64,000 bases of DNA from Streptomyces sp. RB17 (GCF_009604455.1 NZ_WEGL01000006.1:558001-622000); one strand, 5' to 3'. Shown: positions 41,414-51,597, numbered from the stretch's first letter. The notes: generated by a model not told the origin, from the sequence alone. Numbers and translations are program-made.

Positions 41414-41830
41414 ATGGACGCCATCACTGTCGTACAGCCCGCCCAGGCCCGGCTCATCACCGCCGAGGACCACGAGATCCCCGTGTCGGCCACGCTGCGC
41501 TACACCACGGACGATCCCCTGGCCGTCCTCGTGGACTTCCCGGCCGAGGCCGCCCTGGACGGCGAGGAGGTCACCTGGGTCTTCGCGCGTTCCCTGCTCG
41601 ACGAGGGGCTGCGGGCCCCGGCCGGTCGCGGGGACGTCCAGATCTGGCCGTACGGCCGCACCCGCACGGTCATCGAGTTCCACTCGCCCCACGGGCTGGC
41701 CCTGCTGCAGTTCCCCGCGTCCTGTCTGCGCCGCTTCCTGCTGCGCACGTACGGGGTGGTGGCGTTCGGGCAGGAGGATCTGGCCACAGTCGTGGAGCGG
41801 GGGCTGGGCGCCCTGTTCGGCGGGGTATGA
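41414..41830 (+). CDS. SsgA-like sporulation/cell-division protein (SALP)
   Basis: A 138-residue SsgA/SsgB-family protein, the normal length. Conserved stretches are PVSATLRYTTDDPLAVLVDF, EVTWVFARSLLDEGL, GDVQIWP and the ending LATVVERGLGALF. SALPs are unique to morphologically complex actinomycetes and guide septum or cell-wall events during sporulation (SsgB recruits FtsZ). Which paralogue it is cannot be said. It sits alone before the phospholipase C gene. Confidence 0.87.
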   Translation: MDAITVVQPAQARLITAEDHEIPVSATLRYTTDDPLAVLVDFPAEAALDGEEVTWVFARSLLDEGLRAPAGRGDVQIWPYGRTRTVIEFHSPHGLALLQFPASCLRRFLLRTYGVVAFGQEDLATVVERGLGALFGGV

Positions 41831-41962
41831 GGCGAGCACCCGGGCGTCTTTGACCTTTGTTCACCTCCGCCTCACCGCTCCGGTATGGACCCCGACGACC
41901 GGCGCGGGCACCCTGTCGCGCGGCGTGCCGCAGGGGCACCGAAGGTGACAAGGACGGGGCGA

Positions 41963-43987
41963 ATGACACCGATCAGCCGAAGAGGCTTCGTGGGGCTCGG
42001 CGCATCCGTGGCGGCGGGTGTGGCCCTGGGCGCCGGCACGCGCACCACGGCCGCCGCGGCGACCACGGCGACCGGCACCATCAGGGACGTGCAGCACGTG
42101 GTGATCCTCATGCAGGAGAACCGCAGCTTCGACCACTACTTCGGCCGGCTGAAGGGCGTGCGCGGCTTCGGCGACCGCAGCGGCATCACCCTCAGCGGCG
42201 GCCACCCGGTCTTCGACCAGCCCAACGGGCTGGGCCGCCAGTACCCGTGGAAGCTCAGCGCGACCCCGTCCGCCGGCGGCAAGGACGGCGAGACCCTCGC
42301 CCAGTGCAACGGCGACCTGCCGCACTCGTGGTCCTCGCAGCACTCCGCCTGGAACAAGGGCCGCATGGACAACTGGGTCGCCGGCGTCGGAAACGTCCGC
42401 TCGCTCGGCTACCTGGACCGCTCCGACATCCCCTTCCACTACGCGCTCGCGGACAACTACACGATCTGCGACGCCTACTTCTGCTCCACCCTCAGCGCCA
42501 CCGGCCCCAACCGCACCTACCTGTGGAGCGGCAAGGTCGACTCCGCCAGCTACGACGGCGGCGACGAGTCCGGCCTGACCTGGCAGAACTACGCCGAGGC
42601 GCTGCAGGCCGCGGGGGTGAGCTGGAAGGTCTACCAGAACGCGGCCGACAACTACGGCGACAACGGCTGCGCCTACTTCAAGAACTTCGCGAACGCCAAG
42701 CCGGGCGACCCGCTGTACGACCGCGGCATGTCCTCGGTGCCCAAGGTGACCGGCTCCACCCCGGACGACATCGCCGCCGCCATCAAGGCCGACGTGCTCG
42801 CGGGCACCCTCCCGCAGGTCTCCTGGATCGTGCCCAACCAGGCCTTCTCCGAGCACCCCTACGCCCCGCCCGGCGACGGCGCGCACTTCGTCAGCCTCGT
42901 CTACCAGGCCCTCGCCGCCGACCCGGACGTGTTCGACTCGACCGTCCTGTTCCTCAACTACGACGAGAACGACGGCTATTTCGACCACGTGCCCCCGCCG
43001 GCGCCGCCCGCCGGAACGCCCGGGGAGTTCCTCAACGGGGTGCCGTACGGCTTCGGATTCCGCGTTCCGATGCTCGTCGTCTCGCCCTGGACGCGCGGCG
43101 GCTGGGTCTCCTCGGAGGTCTTCGAGCACACGTCGGTGCTGCGCTTCCTGGAGACCTGGACGTCCGCCATCGGCAAGCCCGCCGAGTGCCCCAACATCAG
43201 TGACTGGCGGCGCAAGGTCAGCGGCGACCTCACCGGCGTCTTCGACTTCGCCAACCCCGTCCACGGCACGGTCTCCCTGCCCGCCACCGGCGTCATCGGC
43301 ATCGACACCTGCGGCCCGCTGCCCAACCCGGTGCCGACCGACAACGCCCTGCCCGCGCAGGAGACCGGCACCCGCCCGGCCCGCGCGCTGCCGTACCAGC
43401 CGGGCGGCTACCTGGATCACCTGGAGTTCGGCGCCGCCGGCAAGATCCTCGCCTGGTTCACCATGACCAACCAGGGTGGTCCGGCCTCGCGGGCGGCCCA
43501 CTTCTCCATCCACCCCAACGCCTACCGCGACACCACGCCGTATCAGTACACGGTCGACGCGGGCGGCACCGCCTCCGACTCCTTCAACATCGGCACGGGC
43601 TTCGGCGGCGGCGCGTACGACTTCACCATGGTCGGTCCGAACCGCTTCCTGCGCCGCTTCCAGGGCGACGCGACCAAGGCGGGCAAGTCGGCGGAGGTGA
43701 GCACCCGGTACGCCGTCGAGCCGGGCACGGGCAAGCTGGCCATCTACTTCAAGATGGCCAACTCCGGCTCGGCCTCGGTGAAGTTCACCATCACCTCCAA
43801 CCACTACCGCGGCGACGGCCCGTGGACCTACACCGTCGCAGCGGGAGTCTCGACGGAGGACTACTTCAACGCCGTCGCGTACCAGAACGGCTGGTACGAC
43901 TTCACGGTGACCGTCGACTCCGACGCGACCTGGTCGCGCCGGTTCACCGGGCACCTGGAGACAGGCGCAGCGAGCGTCAGCGGCTGA
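41963..43987 (+). CDS. Tat-exported phospholipase C (phosphocholine-specific type)
   Basis: A 674-residue secreted enzyme. ATG 41963 with AAGGA upstream gives a Tat signal ISRRGFVGLGASVAAGVALG. The alkaline-phosphatase-superfamily catalytic core opens with HVVILMQENRSFDHYFGRL (metal ligands Glu-Asn and Asp-His) and includes LNYDENDGYFDHVPPP and RVPMLVVSPWTRGG. Two C-terminal DUF756 beta-domains (about 480-575 and 580-670; AHFSIHPNAYRDTTPYQYTV, YDFTMVGPNRFLRRF) are typical. It hydrolyses phosphatidylcholine or sphingomyelin to phosphocholine, useful for phosphate and choline scavenging. It converges on and overlaps the next gene by 11 bp. Confidence 0.92.
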   Translation: MTPISRRGFVGLGASVAAGVALGAGTRTTAAAATTATGTIRDVQHVVILMQENRSFDHYFGRLKGVRGFGDRSGITLSGGHPVFDQPNGLGRQYPWKLSATPSAGGKDGETLAQCNGDLPHSWSSQHSAWNKGRMDNWVAGVGNVRSLGYLDRSDIPFHYALADNYTICDAYFCSTLSATGPNRTYLWSGKVDSASYDGGDESGLTWQNYAEALQAAGVSWKVYQNAADNYGDNGCAYFKNFANAKPGDPLYDRGMSSVPKVTGSTPDDIAAAIKADVLAGTLPQVSWIVPNQAFSEHPYAPPGDGAHFVSLVYQALAADPDVFDSTVLFLNYDENDGYFDHVPPPAPPAGTPGEFLNGVPYGFGFRVPMLVVSPWTRGGWVSSEVFEHTSVLRFLETWTSAIGKPAECPNISDWRRKVSGDLTGVFDFANPVHGTVSLPATGVIGIDTCGPLPNPVPTDNALPAQETGTRPARALPYQPGGYLDHLEFGAAGKILAWFTMTNQGGPASRAAHFSIHPNAYRDTTPYQYTVDAGGTASDSFNIGTGFGGGAYDFTMVGPNRFLRRFQGDATKAGKSAEVSTRYAVEPGTGKLAIYFKMANSGSASVKFTITSNHYRGDGPWTYTVAAGVSTEDYFNAVAYQNGWYDFTVTVDSDATWSRRFTGHLETGAASVSG

Positions 43988-45002
43988 CCCTGGCGTACAG
44001 GTCCGGGCGCGGGGCGAGATCGACGGCCACCCGGCCGCCGGTCTCCAGCGCCCGGACCCCCGCCTCGGCGACGACGGACGCGGCGTAACCGTCCCAGGTG
44101 CTCGGGCCGGTGACCTCGCCCCGCCGGGTGGCGTCCACCCAGGCCTGTACCTCGCGGTCGTAGGCGTCGGCGAACCGGACGAGGTAGTCCTGCGCCACCT
44201 CCTCACGGGCGCCGCCCGCCGTGGTGACCACCATGGTGTGCTCGTCGCCGATCCGGGCGCTGCCCCGCTCGCACACGGCCTCGCAGCGCACCTGGTAGCC
44301 GAAGCCGCAGTTGACGAAGACCTCCACGTCGACCAGCGCGCCCCCCGCGGTCTCGAACAGCACGAACTGCGGATCGAGCAGCCCCTCGGGAGCGTCCGTG
44401 GACGGCGTGGGACGCAGCACGGTCACCGCCGTCAGCTCCTGCCCGAGCAGCCAGCGGGCGGCGTCGATCTCGTGCGAGACCGAGCTGTTGATCAGCATGG
44501 CGCTGGTGAAGTGGCCGGGGGAGGAGACGTTGCGGTGGGTGCAGTGCAGCATCAGGGGCCGGCCCAGACGGCCGTCGTCCAGCAGCGCCTTGAGCCGGCG
44601 GTACTCGGCGTCGTAGCGGCGCATGAAGCCGATCTGCGCCAGCCGGCGGCTCAGCCGTGCCTCGGCCTCCACCACCCGCAGGGCACCCGTGGAGTCGGGC
44701 ACCATGGGTTTCTCGCACAGCACCGGCAGCCCGCGGGCGAAGGCCGCGAGCAGCGCTTCCTCATGGGCGGGCCCGGGGGAGGCGATCAGCACCGCCGCCA
44801 CGCCGGGGGCGTCGAGCGCGGCCACCGGGTCCGCGTGCACGGTCACTCCGTCGAGCCCCGCCACCGCTTCCTCGGCCCGCTCGACATCGGGGTCGGCCAC
44901 CGCCGCGACCCTGGCTCCACTGACCACTTGGTCGAGGCGTCGTATGTGGTCGCCACCCATGTGTCCGGCACCCAGTACGGCCACTCCCAGCAGGTCACCC
45001 AT
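43977..45002 (-). CDS. Gfo/Idh/MocA-family NAD(P)-dependent oxidoreductase
   Basis: A 341-residue protein. The Rossmann motif is VAVLGAGHMGGDHIRRL; the conserved EKP motif is LPVLCEKPMV, followed by the catalytic-domain segment SHEIDAARWLLG with the conserved Asp and His. Relatives oxidise inositol, scyllo-inositol or sugars. Without inositol or sugar-cluster neighbours the substrate is open. Single gene, overlapping the 3' end of the phospholipase C gene. Confidence 0.85.
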   Translation of the reverse strand: MGDLLGVAVLGAGHMGGDHIRRLDQVVSGARVAAVADPDVERAEEAVAGLDGVTVHADPVAALDAPGVAAVLIASPGPAHEEALLAAFARGLPVLCEKPMVPDSTGALRVVEAEARLSRRLAQIGFMRRYDAEYRRLKALLDDGRLGRPLMLHCTHRNVSSPGHFTSAMLINSSVSHEIDAARWLLGQELTAVTVLRPTPSTDAPEGLLDPQFVLFETAGGALVDVEVFVNCGFGYQVRCEAVCERGSARIGDEHTMVVTTAGGAREEVAQDYLVRFADAYDREVQAWVDATRRGEVTGPSTWDGYAASVVAEAGVRALETGGRVAVDLAPRPDLYARVSR

Positions 45003-45107
45003 GCGCGCGCTCCCTTACGCCGACGATCACGCCGTAGCGTACGCCGGGCGGGGAGCGCCGCTCGGGGACGGCCGGGGACGGCCGGGGCAGGCCAGGGCGG
45101 GGAAGCC

Positions 45108-46202
45108 TCAGTACCGCAGCACCCCGGCCATCCCGTTGGCGTCGCCCAGCGTGCCGTCGGGCACGAAGCGGACCTCGGCGCCGGTCTCCAGACACTGCTC
45201 GACGATCTCGTCCACGATGTCCTCGCGGGCGTCCAGGTCGCCGGATTCGGCCGGCACCAGATGCTCGCCCAGTTCGCTGACGGTGGCCCGGTAGTTCTCC
45301 TCCACGGCGAGCAGCCGTACCCGGCCCTCCTGGGCGCTCTGCCACAGCTCGTCGAGACCGGCCGCGAAGGTCCGGCGCCCGCGTGCCGAGATCAGCTCCC
45401 GGATCACGGCCGTGGTGTCCTTGTGGGACTCCTCCTCCAGCACCGGCCGCAGCGCCTGCCACACCGCTTCGGGCCCTGCGTGCGCGAGCCCGCCGTGCGG
45501 GACGTGGACGGCGCACTTGGCGACGCTGCCGACCTCGTCCAGCAGGGACAGCGCCGCCTGCTCGCCGGTGATGTACAGCGGCCGGGGCTGCTCGCGCAGG
45601 AGGGTGCTCATGGCGGTGTCCGCCTCGCGCAGGAAATGGCGCGTGCCCTCGTCGCGGAAGACGCTCGGCTGGTCGCCGATCTGCATCTGACGCTCCGCGT
45701 CGAAGTTCTCCTGCCGCCGCTCCAGCGGGAAACCGCCGGACTCGTCCGCCACGACACGGCCCTCGCCGCCGCTCCACAGGGTGACGCGGTCCGGGGAGAC
45801 CGACAGCGCCCAGAAGGGCCGTTCGGCGGCTTGCGCGGCGACCAGATTGCGGGTGAGGAAGGTGTCCGAGAGCACCACCCGCTCGGGGACGGTGCGGGCC
45901 AGGGACCAGACCTGGTGCTCGCCCGGAGCGGCGAAGATCACCAGGCCGTCCTCGGCGTGTGCCAGGTCCACCTCCGCCAGCGCCCGGTCGAGCTGCGCCA
46001 CGACGTCGTTGCGCCGCTCACGGGTGACGGAGGGATCGGACTCCAGGCGTTTGCGCGCCTCGGTGACGACATTGCGCAGCCGGACGGGATCCTGCTCGTT
46101 GTCCGGTTCCCGGCGGTGTGTCGGGGTCAGCACGGACACCGCCGGGTAGGGGCGCGGGCGCCGCAGTTCGGCCAGCGTTGCGGGACTCAGTGCGTGCTCC
46201 AT
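45108..46202 (-). CDS. Bacterial archaeo-eukaryotic release-factor-like (baeRF/Vms1-like) protein
   Basis: A 364-residue protein. ATG 46202 is the first credible start. The N terminus (YPAVSVLTPTHRREPDNEQDPVRLRN) and the RPFWALSVSPDRVTLWSGG, LYITGEQAALSLLDEVGS and C-terminal GAEVRFVPDGTL segments match the baeRF families, bacterial homologues of eRF1 domain 1 or the Vms1/ANKZF1 tRNA hydrolase. Predicted role is in ribosome rescue or hibernation, by family only. No GGQ triad was seen. Confidence 0.7.
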   Translation of the reverse strand: MEHALSPATLAELRRPRPYPAVSVLTPTHRREPDNEQDPVRLRNVVTEARKRLESDPSVTRERRNDVVAQLDRALAEVDLAHAEDGLVIFAAPGEHQVWSLARTVPERVVLSDTFLTRNLVAAQAAERPFWALSVSPDRVTLWSGGEGRVVADESGGFPLERRQENFDAERQMQIGDQPSVFRDEGTRHFLREADTAMSTLLREQPRPLYITGEQAALSLLDEVGSVAKCAVHVPHGGLAHAGPEAVWQALRPVLEEESHKDTTAVIRELISARGRRTFAAGLDELWQSAQEGRVRLLAVEENYRATVSELGEHLVPAESGDLDAREDIVDEIVEQCLETGAEVRFVPDGTLGDANGMAGVLRY

Positions 46203-46358
46203 GACAGCACGATAGGGCGGATTCACCCGTACGGCATTCGGGGTGTTCCGGCCCCGGTTCCCGCAGCGAATTCCCCCGTGGAACCGGTGACGAGGTGCCC
46301 CGCGGACGGCTACGGTACCGGCCAGTAACCGGACCGCGCCCACCCCAGGAGGCCTGGC

Positions 46359-47138
46359 ATGCCGCAGCTCGAAGTCGACGGAGCGGCCCTGACGTACGAC
46401 GACGAGGGCCCCCGTGACGCGCCGGAGGTGCCGCTGGTGTTCGTGCACGGCTGGACCGCGAACCGGCACCGCTGGGACCACCAGATCGCCCACTTCTCCG
46501 CACGACGCCGGGTGATCCGGCTGGATCTGCGCGGGCACGGGGAGAGCACCGGCGCCGGGGCGCGCACGATCGCGGAGCCGGCGCGGGACGTCCTGGCCCT
46601 GCTCGACCACCTCCAGGTCGAACGGTTCGCGCTGGTCGGCCATTCGATGGGCGGGATGATCGCGCAGACCATAGCCCTGGACCACCCCGAGCGGGTGGAG
46701 CGGATGGCGCTGGTGGGCTCCATCGGCCGGATGACGTACAGCCGCGGCCGGGGCCTGCTCATGGCCGCCTCCACCCTGGTGCCGTACCGGCTGTTCGTGG
46801 CCGCCAACATCCAGCGCGCCTTCGCGCCCGGGCATCCGCGCGAGGAGATCCGCGCGCACATCCGCGCCTCCGCCGCGACCCCGCGCGAGGTCGTGATGAC
46901 GCTGTACGGCGCGATGCGCGCCTTCGACGTCCTCGACCGGGCCGGGGAGATCCGTACGCCCACCCTGATGGTGCACGGCTACCACGACGTCCAGCTGCCG
47001 GTGCGGCAGATGCTGCGGATGGCCATGGCCTACCCGGACGCGGTCGTCCGCATCCTCGACGCGGGCCATGAGCTGCCGCTGGAGAAGCCGGCCGAGCTGA
47101 CCGAGGCGCTCGACTCGTTCCTGGCCGTGAAGGAGTAA
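46359..47138 (+). CDS. Alpha/beta hydrolase
   Basis: A 259-residue cytoplasmic hydrolase. The oxyanion segment is LVFVHGWTANRHRWD, nucleophile elbow LVGHSMGGMIAQTIAL, acid near VHGYHDVQLPV and His in DAGHELPLEKP. The ATG has CCAGGAGG upstream. It resembles generic lactonase or carboxylesterase-type enzymes; no operon partner and no export signal. Substrate unknown. Confidence 0.82.
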   Translation: MPQLEVDGAALTYDDEGPRDAPEVPLVFVHGWTANRHRWDHQIAHFSARRRVIRLDLRGHGESTGAGARTIAEPARDVLALLDHLQVERFALVGHSMGGMIAQTIALDHPERVERMALVGSIGRMTYSRGRGLLMAASTLVPYRLFVAANIQRAFAPGHPREEIRAHIRASAATPREVVMTLYGAMRAFDVLDRAGEIRTPTLMVHGYHDVQLPVRQMLRMAMAYPDAVVRILDAGHELPLEKPAELTEALDSFLAVKE

Positions 47139-47373
47139 CGCCCGAGCCGGTTGGCCAAGTTTTTGCCTGTGGCCGGTTCGCTGCGCTGCCGGCCCGGAGT
47201 TCCGGCGATCCGGAGATTTCGCGAAGGCAAAACACGGCCGGAACCATGGGGGAGTGCGTGTCGTGCGTGTTACGGCCGCGTTGACCGCGTCGAACACCTG
47301 GCGGAGGCTCGTCGTATAGGTGCTCGATACAACTGGTTTGCTCTTGATGCGAGCCGGAGGCAGGAGGCAGCGC

Positions 47374-49215
47374 ATGTGCGGCATCACAGGATGGGTCTCC
47401 TTCGACCGCGACCTGACCGCCGAGGCCACCACATTGCATGCGATGACCGAGACGATGGCCTGCCGCGGCCCGGACGACCGTGGCGTCTGGGCCGCGGGCC
47501 CGGCCGCCCTGGGCCATCGCCGGCTCGCGATCATCGACCTCCCCGGCGGCCGTCAGCCGATGTCCGTGGTGACCCCGGAGGGAACCGTCGCCATGGTGTA
47601 CTCCGGGGAGGCCTACAACTTCACCGAACTGCGCCGGGAGCTGGAGGGCCGCGGCCACCGGTTCACCACCGACTCCGACACCGAGGTCGTCCTGCACGGC
47701 TACCTCGAATGGGGTGACGCGGTCGCCGAACGGCTCAACGGCATGTACGCGTTCGCGGTCTGGGACGGCCGGCACGACAAGCTTGTGATGATCCGCGACC
47801 GCATGGGCATCAAGCCGTTCTACTACCACCCCACCTCCGACGGCGTCCTGTTCGGCTCCGAGCCCAAGGCGATCCTCGCCAACCCACTGGCCCGCCGCCG
47901 GGTGACCCTGGACGGGCTGCGGGAACTGTTCGTCATGGTCAAGACGCCCGGACACGCGATCTGGGACGGCATGCGCGAGGTGGAACCCGGCACGGTCGTC
48001 ACCGTCGACCGCTCCGGCCTGTCCACCCGCGTCTACTGGCGCCTGACGACCCGGCCGCACACCGACGACCGCGACACCACCGTCGCGACCGTGCGCTCGC
48101 TGCTCGACGACATCGTGCGCCGCCAGCTGGTCGCCGACGTCCCGCGCTGCACCCTGCTCTCCGGCGGCCTCGACTCCTCCGCGATGACCGCGATCGCCGC
48201 CCGGCAACTCGGCCGGCAGGGCGAGAAGGTGCGCAGCTTCGCCGTCGACTTCGTCGGCCAGACCGACAACTTCGTCGCCGACGAACTGCGCGGCACCCCC
48301 GACACACCCTTCGTGCACGACGTGGCCAGGCTCGCGGGCACCGACCACCAGGACATCGTGCTCGACGCGCAGTCCCTCGCCGACCCCGCCGTGCGTGAGC
48401 AGGTGATCCGCGCCCGCGATCTGCCGGCCGGCTTCGGCGACATGGACGCCTCGCTGCTGCTGCTCTTCCGCGCCATCCGTGAGAAGTCGACGGTGGCGCT
48501 GTCCGGGGAGTCCGCCGACGAGGTCTTCGGCGGCTATCTGCAGTTCTTCGACGAGGAAGCCCGCCGCGCCGACACCTTCCCGTGGCTGGCGACCATGGGG
48601 CGCCACTTCGGCGACGACGCCGACGTCCTGCGCGCCGACCTCACCAAGTCCCTGGACCTGGGCCGTTACATCGCCGACGGCTACCACGCCGCCGTCGCCG
48701 GCATCGAACGGCTGGACGGCGAAAGTGACTTCGAGTACCGGATGCGGCAGATGAGCCACCTTCACCTGACCCGCTTCGTGCGGGCCCTGCTCGACCGCAA
48801 GGACCGGATGAGCATGGCCGTCGGCCTGGAGGTCCGGGTGCCGTACTGCGACCACCGGCTGGTCGAGTACGTCTACAACGTCCCGTGGGCGCTGAAGTCC
48901 TTCGACGGCCGGGAGAAGAGCCTGCTGCGCGAGGCGGCCGCGGACGTCCTGCCGCGGTCGGTGTACGAGCGGGTCAAGAGCCCCTACCCGTCCACGCAGG
49001 ACCCGCGGTACGCCCGCGCCCTTCAGGAGCAGGCCAGGGAACTGCTCTCCCGGCCCTCGCACCAGGTCTTCGACCTCGTCGACCGCGACCGGCTCCGCCA
49101 GGCCGCCGAGCGCGAGGCGCCGGTCAGCACCCAGGCGGCCCGGCGCGGCCTGGAACGCGCCCTGGACCTCGCGCGGTGGCTGGAGGTCTACGCGCCCGAG
49201 GTGATCACCGGCTGA
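47374..49215 (+). CDS. asnB: Asparagine synthase (glutamine-hydrolysing)
   Basis: A 613-residue AsnB. I start at ATG 47374 (preceded by GGAGGCAGC) so that Cys2 of MCGITGWV is the N-terminal glutaminase nucleophile. The class II GATase domain (about 1-210) includes CRGPDDRG. The synthetase domain has the PP-loop LLSGGLDSSAM and GESADEVFGGYLQF. It makes asparagine from aspartate, glutamine and ATP. Length is usual for the actinobacterial form. Upstream is a 235-bp non-coding gap. It ends 11 bp inside the convergent DUF4232 gene. Confidence 0.92.
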   Translation: MCGITGWVSFDRDLTAEATTLHAMTETMACRGPDDRGVWAAGPAALGHRRLAIIDLPGGRQPMSVVTPEGTVAMVYSGEAYNFTELRRELEGRGHRFTTDSDTEVVLHGYLEWGDAVAERLNGMYAFAVWDGRHDKLVMIRDRMGIKPFYYHPTSDGVLFGSEPKAILANPLARRRVTLDGLRELFVMVKTPGHAIWDGMREVEPGTVVTVDRSGLSTRVYWRLTTRPHTDDRDTTVATVRSLLDDIVRRQLVADVPRCTLLSGGLDSSAMTAIAARQLGRQGEKVRSFAVDFVGQTDNFVADELRGTPDTPFVHDVARLAGTDHQDIVLDAQSLADPAVREQVIRARDLPAGFGDMDASLLLLFRAIREKSTVALSGESADEVFGGYLQFFDEEARRADTFPWLATMGRHFGDDADVLRADLTKSLDLGRYIADGYHAAVAGIERLDGESDFEYRMRQMSHLHLTRFVRALLDRKDRMSMAVGLEVRVPYCDHRLVEYVYNVPWALKSFDGREKSLLREAAADVLPRSVYERVKSPYPSTQDPRYARALQEQARELLSRPSHQVFDLVDRDRLRQAAEREAPVSTQAARRGLERALDLARWLEVYAPEVITG

Positions 49216-49735
49216 GGCCGATGGCCCGGTCCGCGGCCGCCCGCGTGGGCTGCCACCACGTCGTCACCGGCTCCCACACCAGGACGTGCGGTCCGGTGCC
49301 GAGCCGCGCCGCGGTGAAGGAGCGGCCCCGGTGGGCGGCCGAGGCGGCCACGGTCACGGTGTCCACCCGGCGGGCCTCGGGATCCGCCGGGTCGCCGACG
49401 GTGCGCAGGTCGGCCCAGGCGGTCCGCCCGGCTCCGAGCCGGTAGTCGCCGGTGCCGCCCTCGGGCGTCGGCAGCGCGGCGCCGTCGAGGTCCCCGAAGG
49501 CCACCGTGGGCACCCGGTCGACGAGGCACGCGCGGGCGCCGCGGTGGGTGACGCCGACCCGCAGCACGGTCGGATCGCCGGGCACGGCCTTCGCCCGGAC
49601 CGTCAGCGACTTCTCGGCGCAGCGGACGGTCCGGGCGGTTTCCGCCGCTGCGGCCCGGCTCTGCGGTGCGGTCAGCGACAGGCCCGCCGCGGCGGCCGAG
49701 GCGGCGGACACGGCGATGGCGGCGCGGAAGCGCAT
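49205..49735 (-). CDS. Secreted DUF4232-type protein
   Basis: A 176-residue exported protein with signal peptide AAIAVSAASAAAAGLSLTAPQSRAAA in two parts, followed by an Ig-like beta domain. Two Cys (RTVRCAEK and ARACLVDR) are placed as in DUF4232 domains, where they probably form a disulfide. Function unknown. Stop overlaps the convergent asnB 3' end by 11 bp. Confidence 0.7.
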   Translation of the reverse strand: MRFRAAIAVSAASAAAAGLSLTAPQSRAAAAETARTVRCAEKSLTVRAKAVPGDPTVLRVGVTHRGARACLVDRVPTVAFGDLDGAALPTPEGGTGDYRLGAGRTAWADLRTVGDPADPEARRVDTVTVAASAAHRGRSFTAARLGTGPHVLVWEPVTTWWQPTRAAADRAIGLSR

Positions 49736-49868
49736 GGTGGCGTCCCCCTGTCGTGTTCGTGTACCGGGATACGGCGGCCGGAGCGGGCCTGCCCGGGATG
49801 ACGGCCGCCAGGGCCGTGGGGTTGTGCCGGCTGCACGGCTGTCACCCGGGTGCGCGCCCCTGCTGTCA

Positions 49869-51464
49869 TCAGCCGGTGGTGGTCGTGGTGGCGCTCCAGT
49901 CGTTGCCGTCCGCCGGGCAGGAGCTGCCGCTCGGCGGCAGGGAGCCGTAGAGCAGGAAGTCGTCGATCTTCTGGTGCACGCACCTGGAGGAGGCGTAGCC
50001 GGTGTGGCCGTCGCCCTTGTTGTCGAGCACCACCGCCGACGGACCGAGCCGTGCGGCGGTCTCCACCGTCCACCGGTACGGCGTCGCCGGGTCGCCGCGC
50101 GTGCCCACGAGCAGCATCCTCGCCGAGTGGACGTCCTTCACCCGGTGCCGGATGAAGTCGGTGCCCTTGGGGCGGCCGTAGCACAGGAGCAGCTCGGACA
50201 GCCGGTAGCGGCCGAAGACCGGCGAGGCCTGCTCGTACTCGGCCAGCAGACTCTTCAGGTCCTTGGTGATCCGTGCCGCGCCGGGCCGGTCGGGATCGTC
50301 GGCACAGTTGATCGCCATCAGCGCGGCCTCGAGGTTGTCCGCCGGCACGTTCTGCGGATCGACCAGACCACCGTCGCGGTGGCCGGCGAGCGGCAGACCG
50401 GAGCCGCCGGTGGCGAAGTTCAGCACGCCCCGGTCGTCGCCGTCCTGGACCAGCGAGGCCAGGGCGCGCTCCAGGGAGGGCCACAGCTGCTTGCTGTAGA
50501 GGGCCTGCCCGATGGCGCCGACCAGGTCCTGTCCGGAGAACGAGCCGCCGAATTCCGTAGGGAGCGGATTCGCGTCGAGCGAGCGCACGAGACCGACCAC
50601 CTGGTCCCCGGCCTGGCGCCGGTCCTGCCCGAACGGACAGGCGACGTCCGTCGTACACCAGTCCAGGAAATCGTCCAGCGCGGTCTGCTGCCCCTCGGCG
50701 CCGGCCACCCCCTGCTCGGACAGCGGCTCGGTCAGGGTGTCCACGCCGTCGAGGGCGATCCGGCCGACCTTGTGCGGGAACTGCGCCGCGTACACCGCGC
50801 CGAGTCGCGTCCCATAGGAGAAACCGAGGTAGTTGAGCTTCTTGTCGCCGAGGGCCTGGCGAATGACGTCCAGGTCGCGGGACGCGTTCACGGTGCCGAT
50901 GTGGGGCAGCACCGGGCCGGAGTTGCGGGCGCATGTGTCGGCGGCCTTGCGCAACGTCGCGAGCAGCGCCTGCGGATGGGCGAGGCCGGCCTCGTCGTCC
51001 ATCGCGCCGGCGGCCTCGTCGCTGCCCTCGCCGCAGCTCACGGGGGAGGAGCGGCCGACGCCGCGCGGGTCGAAGCCGACCACGTCGTAGCCGTTGGTCA
51101 GGTCCATGAACTTCTTGCCGTCGAGGGCGAGTTCAGGGATGCCCGCGGCGCCGGGGCCGCCGAAGTTCAGCAGCACCGAGCCCCGCTTCTTCCCGGTGGC
51201 CTGGTAGCGGGCGAGGGCCACGTCGAGCGTGCCCGCGTGCGGCCGGGCGTAGTCCAGCGGGACGGTGACCTTGCCGCACTGGAGGTCCTTCGGCATGTCC
51301 GGGCCCGTGCAGGTGGCCCAGGTCACCGTCTGCCGGTAGAAGCGGGACAGGTCGGGGTGTGGCCCGGCGGCCGCGGGCAGCCCGGCGCCGAGCAGCGTCA
51401 GGGCGAGGGCTCCGGTACCCGCGCAGCGCCGCACGGCGGGCCGTGTGGACAGCTTGACCAGCAT
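49869..51464 (-). CDS. Secreted alpha/beta hydrolase, tripeptidyl-aminopeptidase (Tap/SlpD) type
   Basis: A 531-residue exported serine hydrolase. Signal peptide AGTGALALTLLGAGLPAAAG; oxyanion LLNFGGPGAAGIPEL; nucleophile elbow YLGFSYGTRLGAVYA; acid in LLVGTRGDPATPYRW; His in GDGHTGYASSRCV. This is the S33 family layout with the TAP C-terminal domain seen in Streptomyces Tap and SlpD/SlpE mycelial peptidases, which release N-terminal tripeptides. The C terminus has several Cys that likely form disulfides. It is divergent from the chaplin gene, with a 283-bp intergenic region. Confidence 0.85.
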   Translation of the reverse strand: MLVKLSTRPAVRRCAGTGALALTLLGAGLPAAAGPHPDLSRFYRQTVTWATCTGPDMPKDLQCGKVTVPLDYARPHAGTLDVALARYQATGKKRGSVLLNFGGPGAAGIPELALDGKKFMDLTNGYDVVGFDPRGVGRSSPVSCGEGSDEAAGAMDDEAGLAHPQALLATLRKAADTCARNSGPVLPHIGTVNASRDLDVIRQALGDKKLNYLGFSYGTRLGAVYAAQFPHKVGRIALDGVDTLTEPLSEQGVAGAEGQQTALDDFLDWCTTDVACPFGQDRRQAGDQVVGLVRSLDANPLPTEFGGSFSGQDLVGAIGQALYSKQLWPSLERALASLVQDGDDRGVLNFATGGSGLPLAGHRDGGLVDPQNVPADNLEAALMAINCADDPDRPGAARITKDLKSLLAEYEQASPVFGRYRLSELLLCYGRPKGTDFIRHRVKDVHSARMLLVGTRGDPATPYRWTVETAARLGPSAVVLDNKGDGHTGYASSRCVHQKIDDFLLYGSLPPSGSSCPADGNDWSATTTTTG

Positions 51465-51597
51465 CGACGCCTCCCGGGACGCCTGTCGCGGACCGGGGGA
51501 CGGCGCCCTCGGATCACCATAAGCGGGCCCCGTACGGCCCGCCTCCGGGCGAGCGGGACGGTGCCCGGTGCCGTACCCTGCCCGGCCTCCGTGCGCC

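Noticed and set aside
47161..47232. TTTTGCCT / AGGCAAAA inverted pair upstream of asnB
   Set aside because: The arms are 56 bp apart with mixed direct and inverted similarity around them, so neither a terminator nor an operator is convincing.
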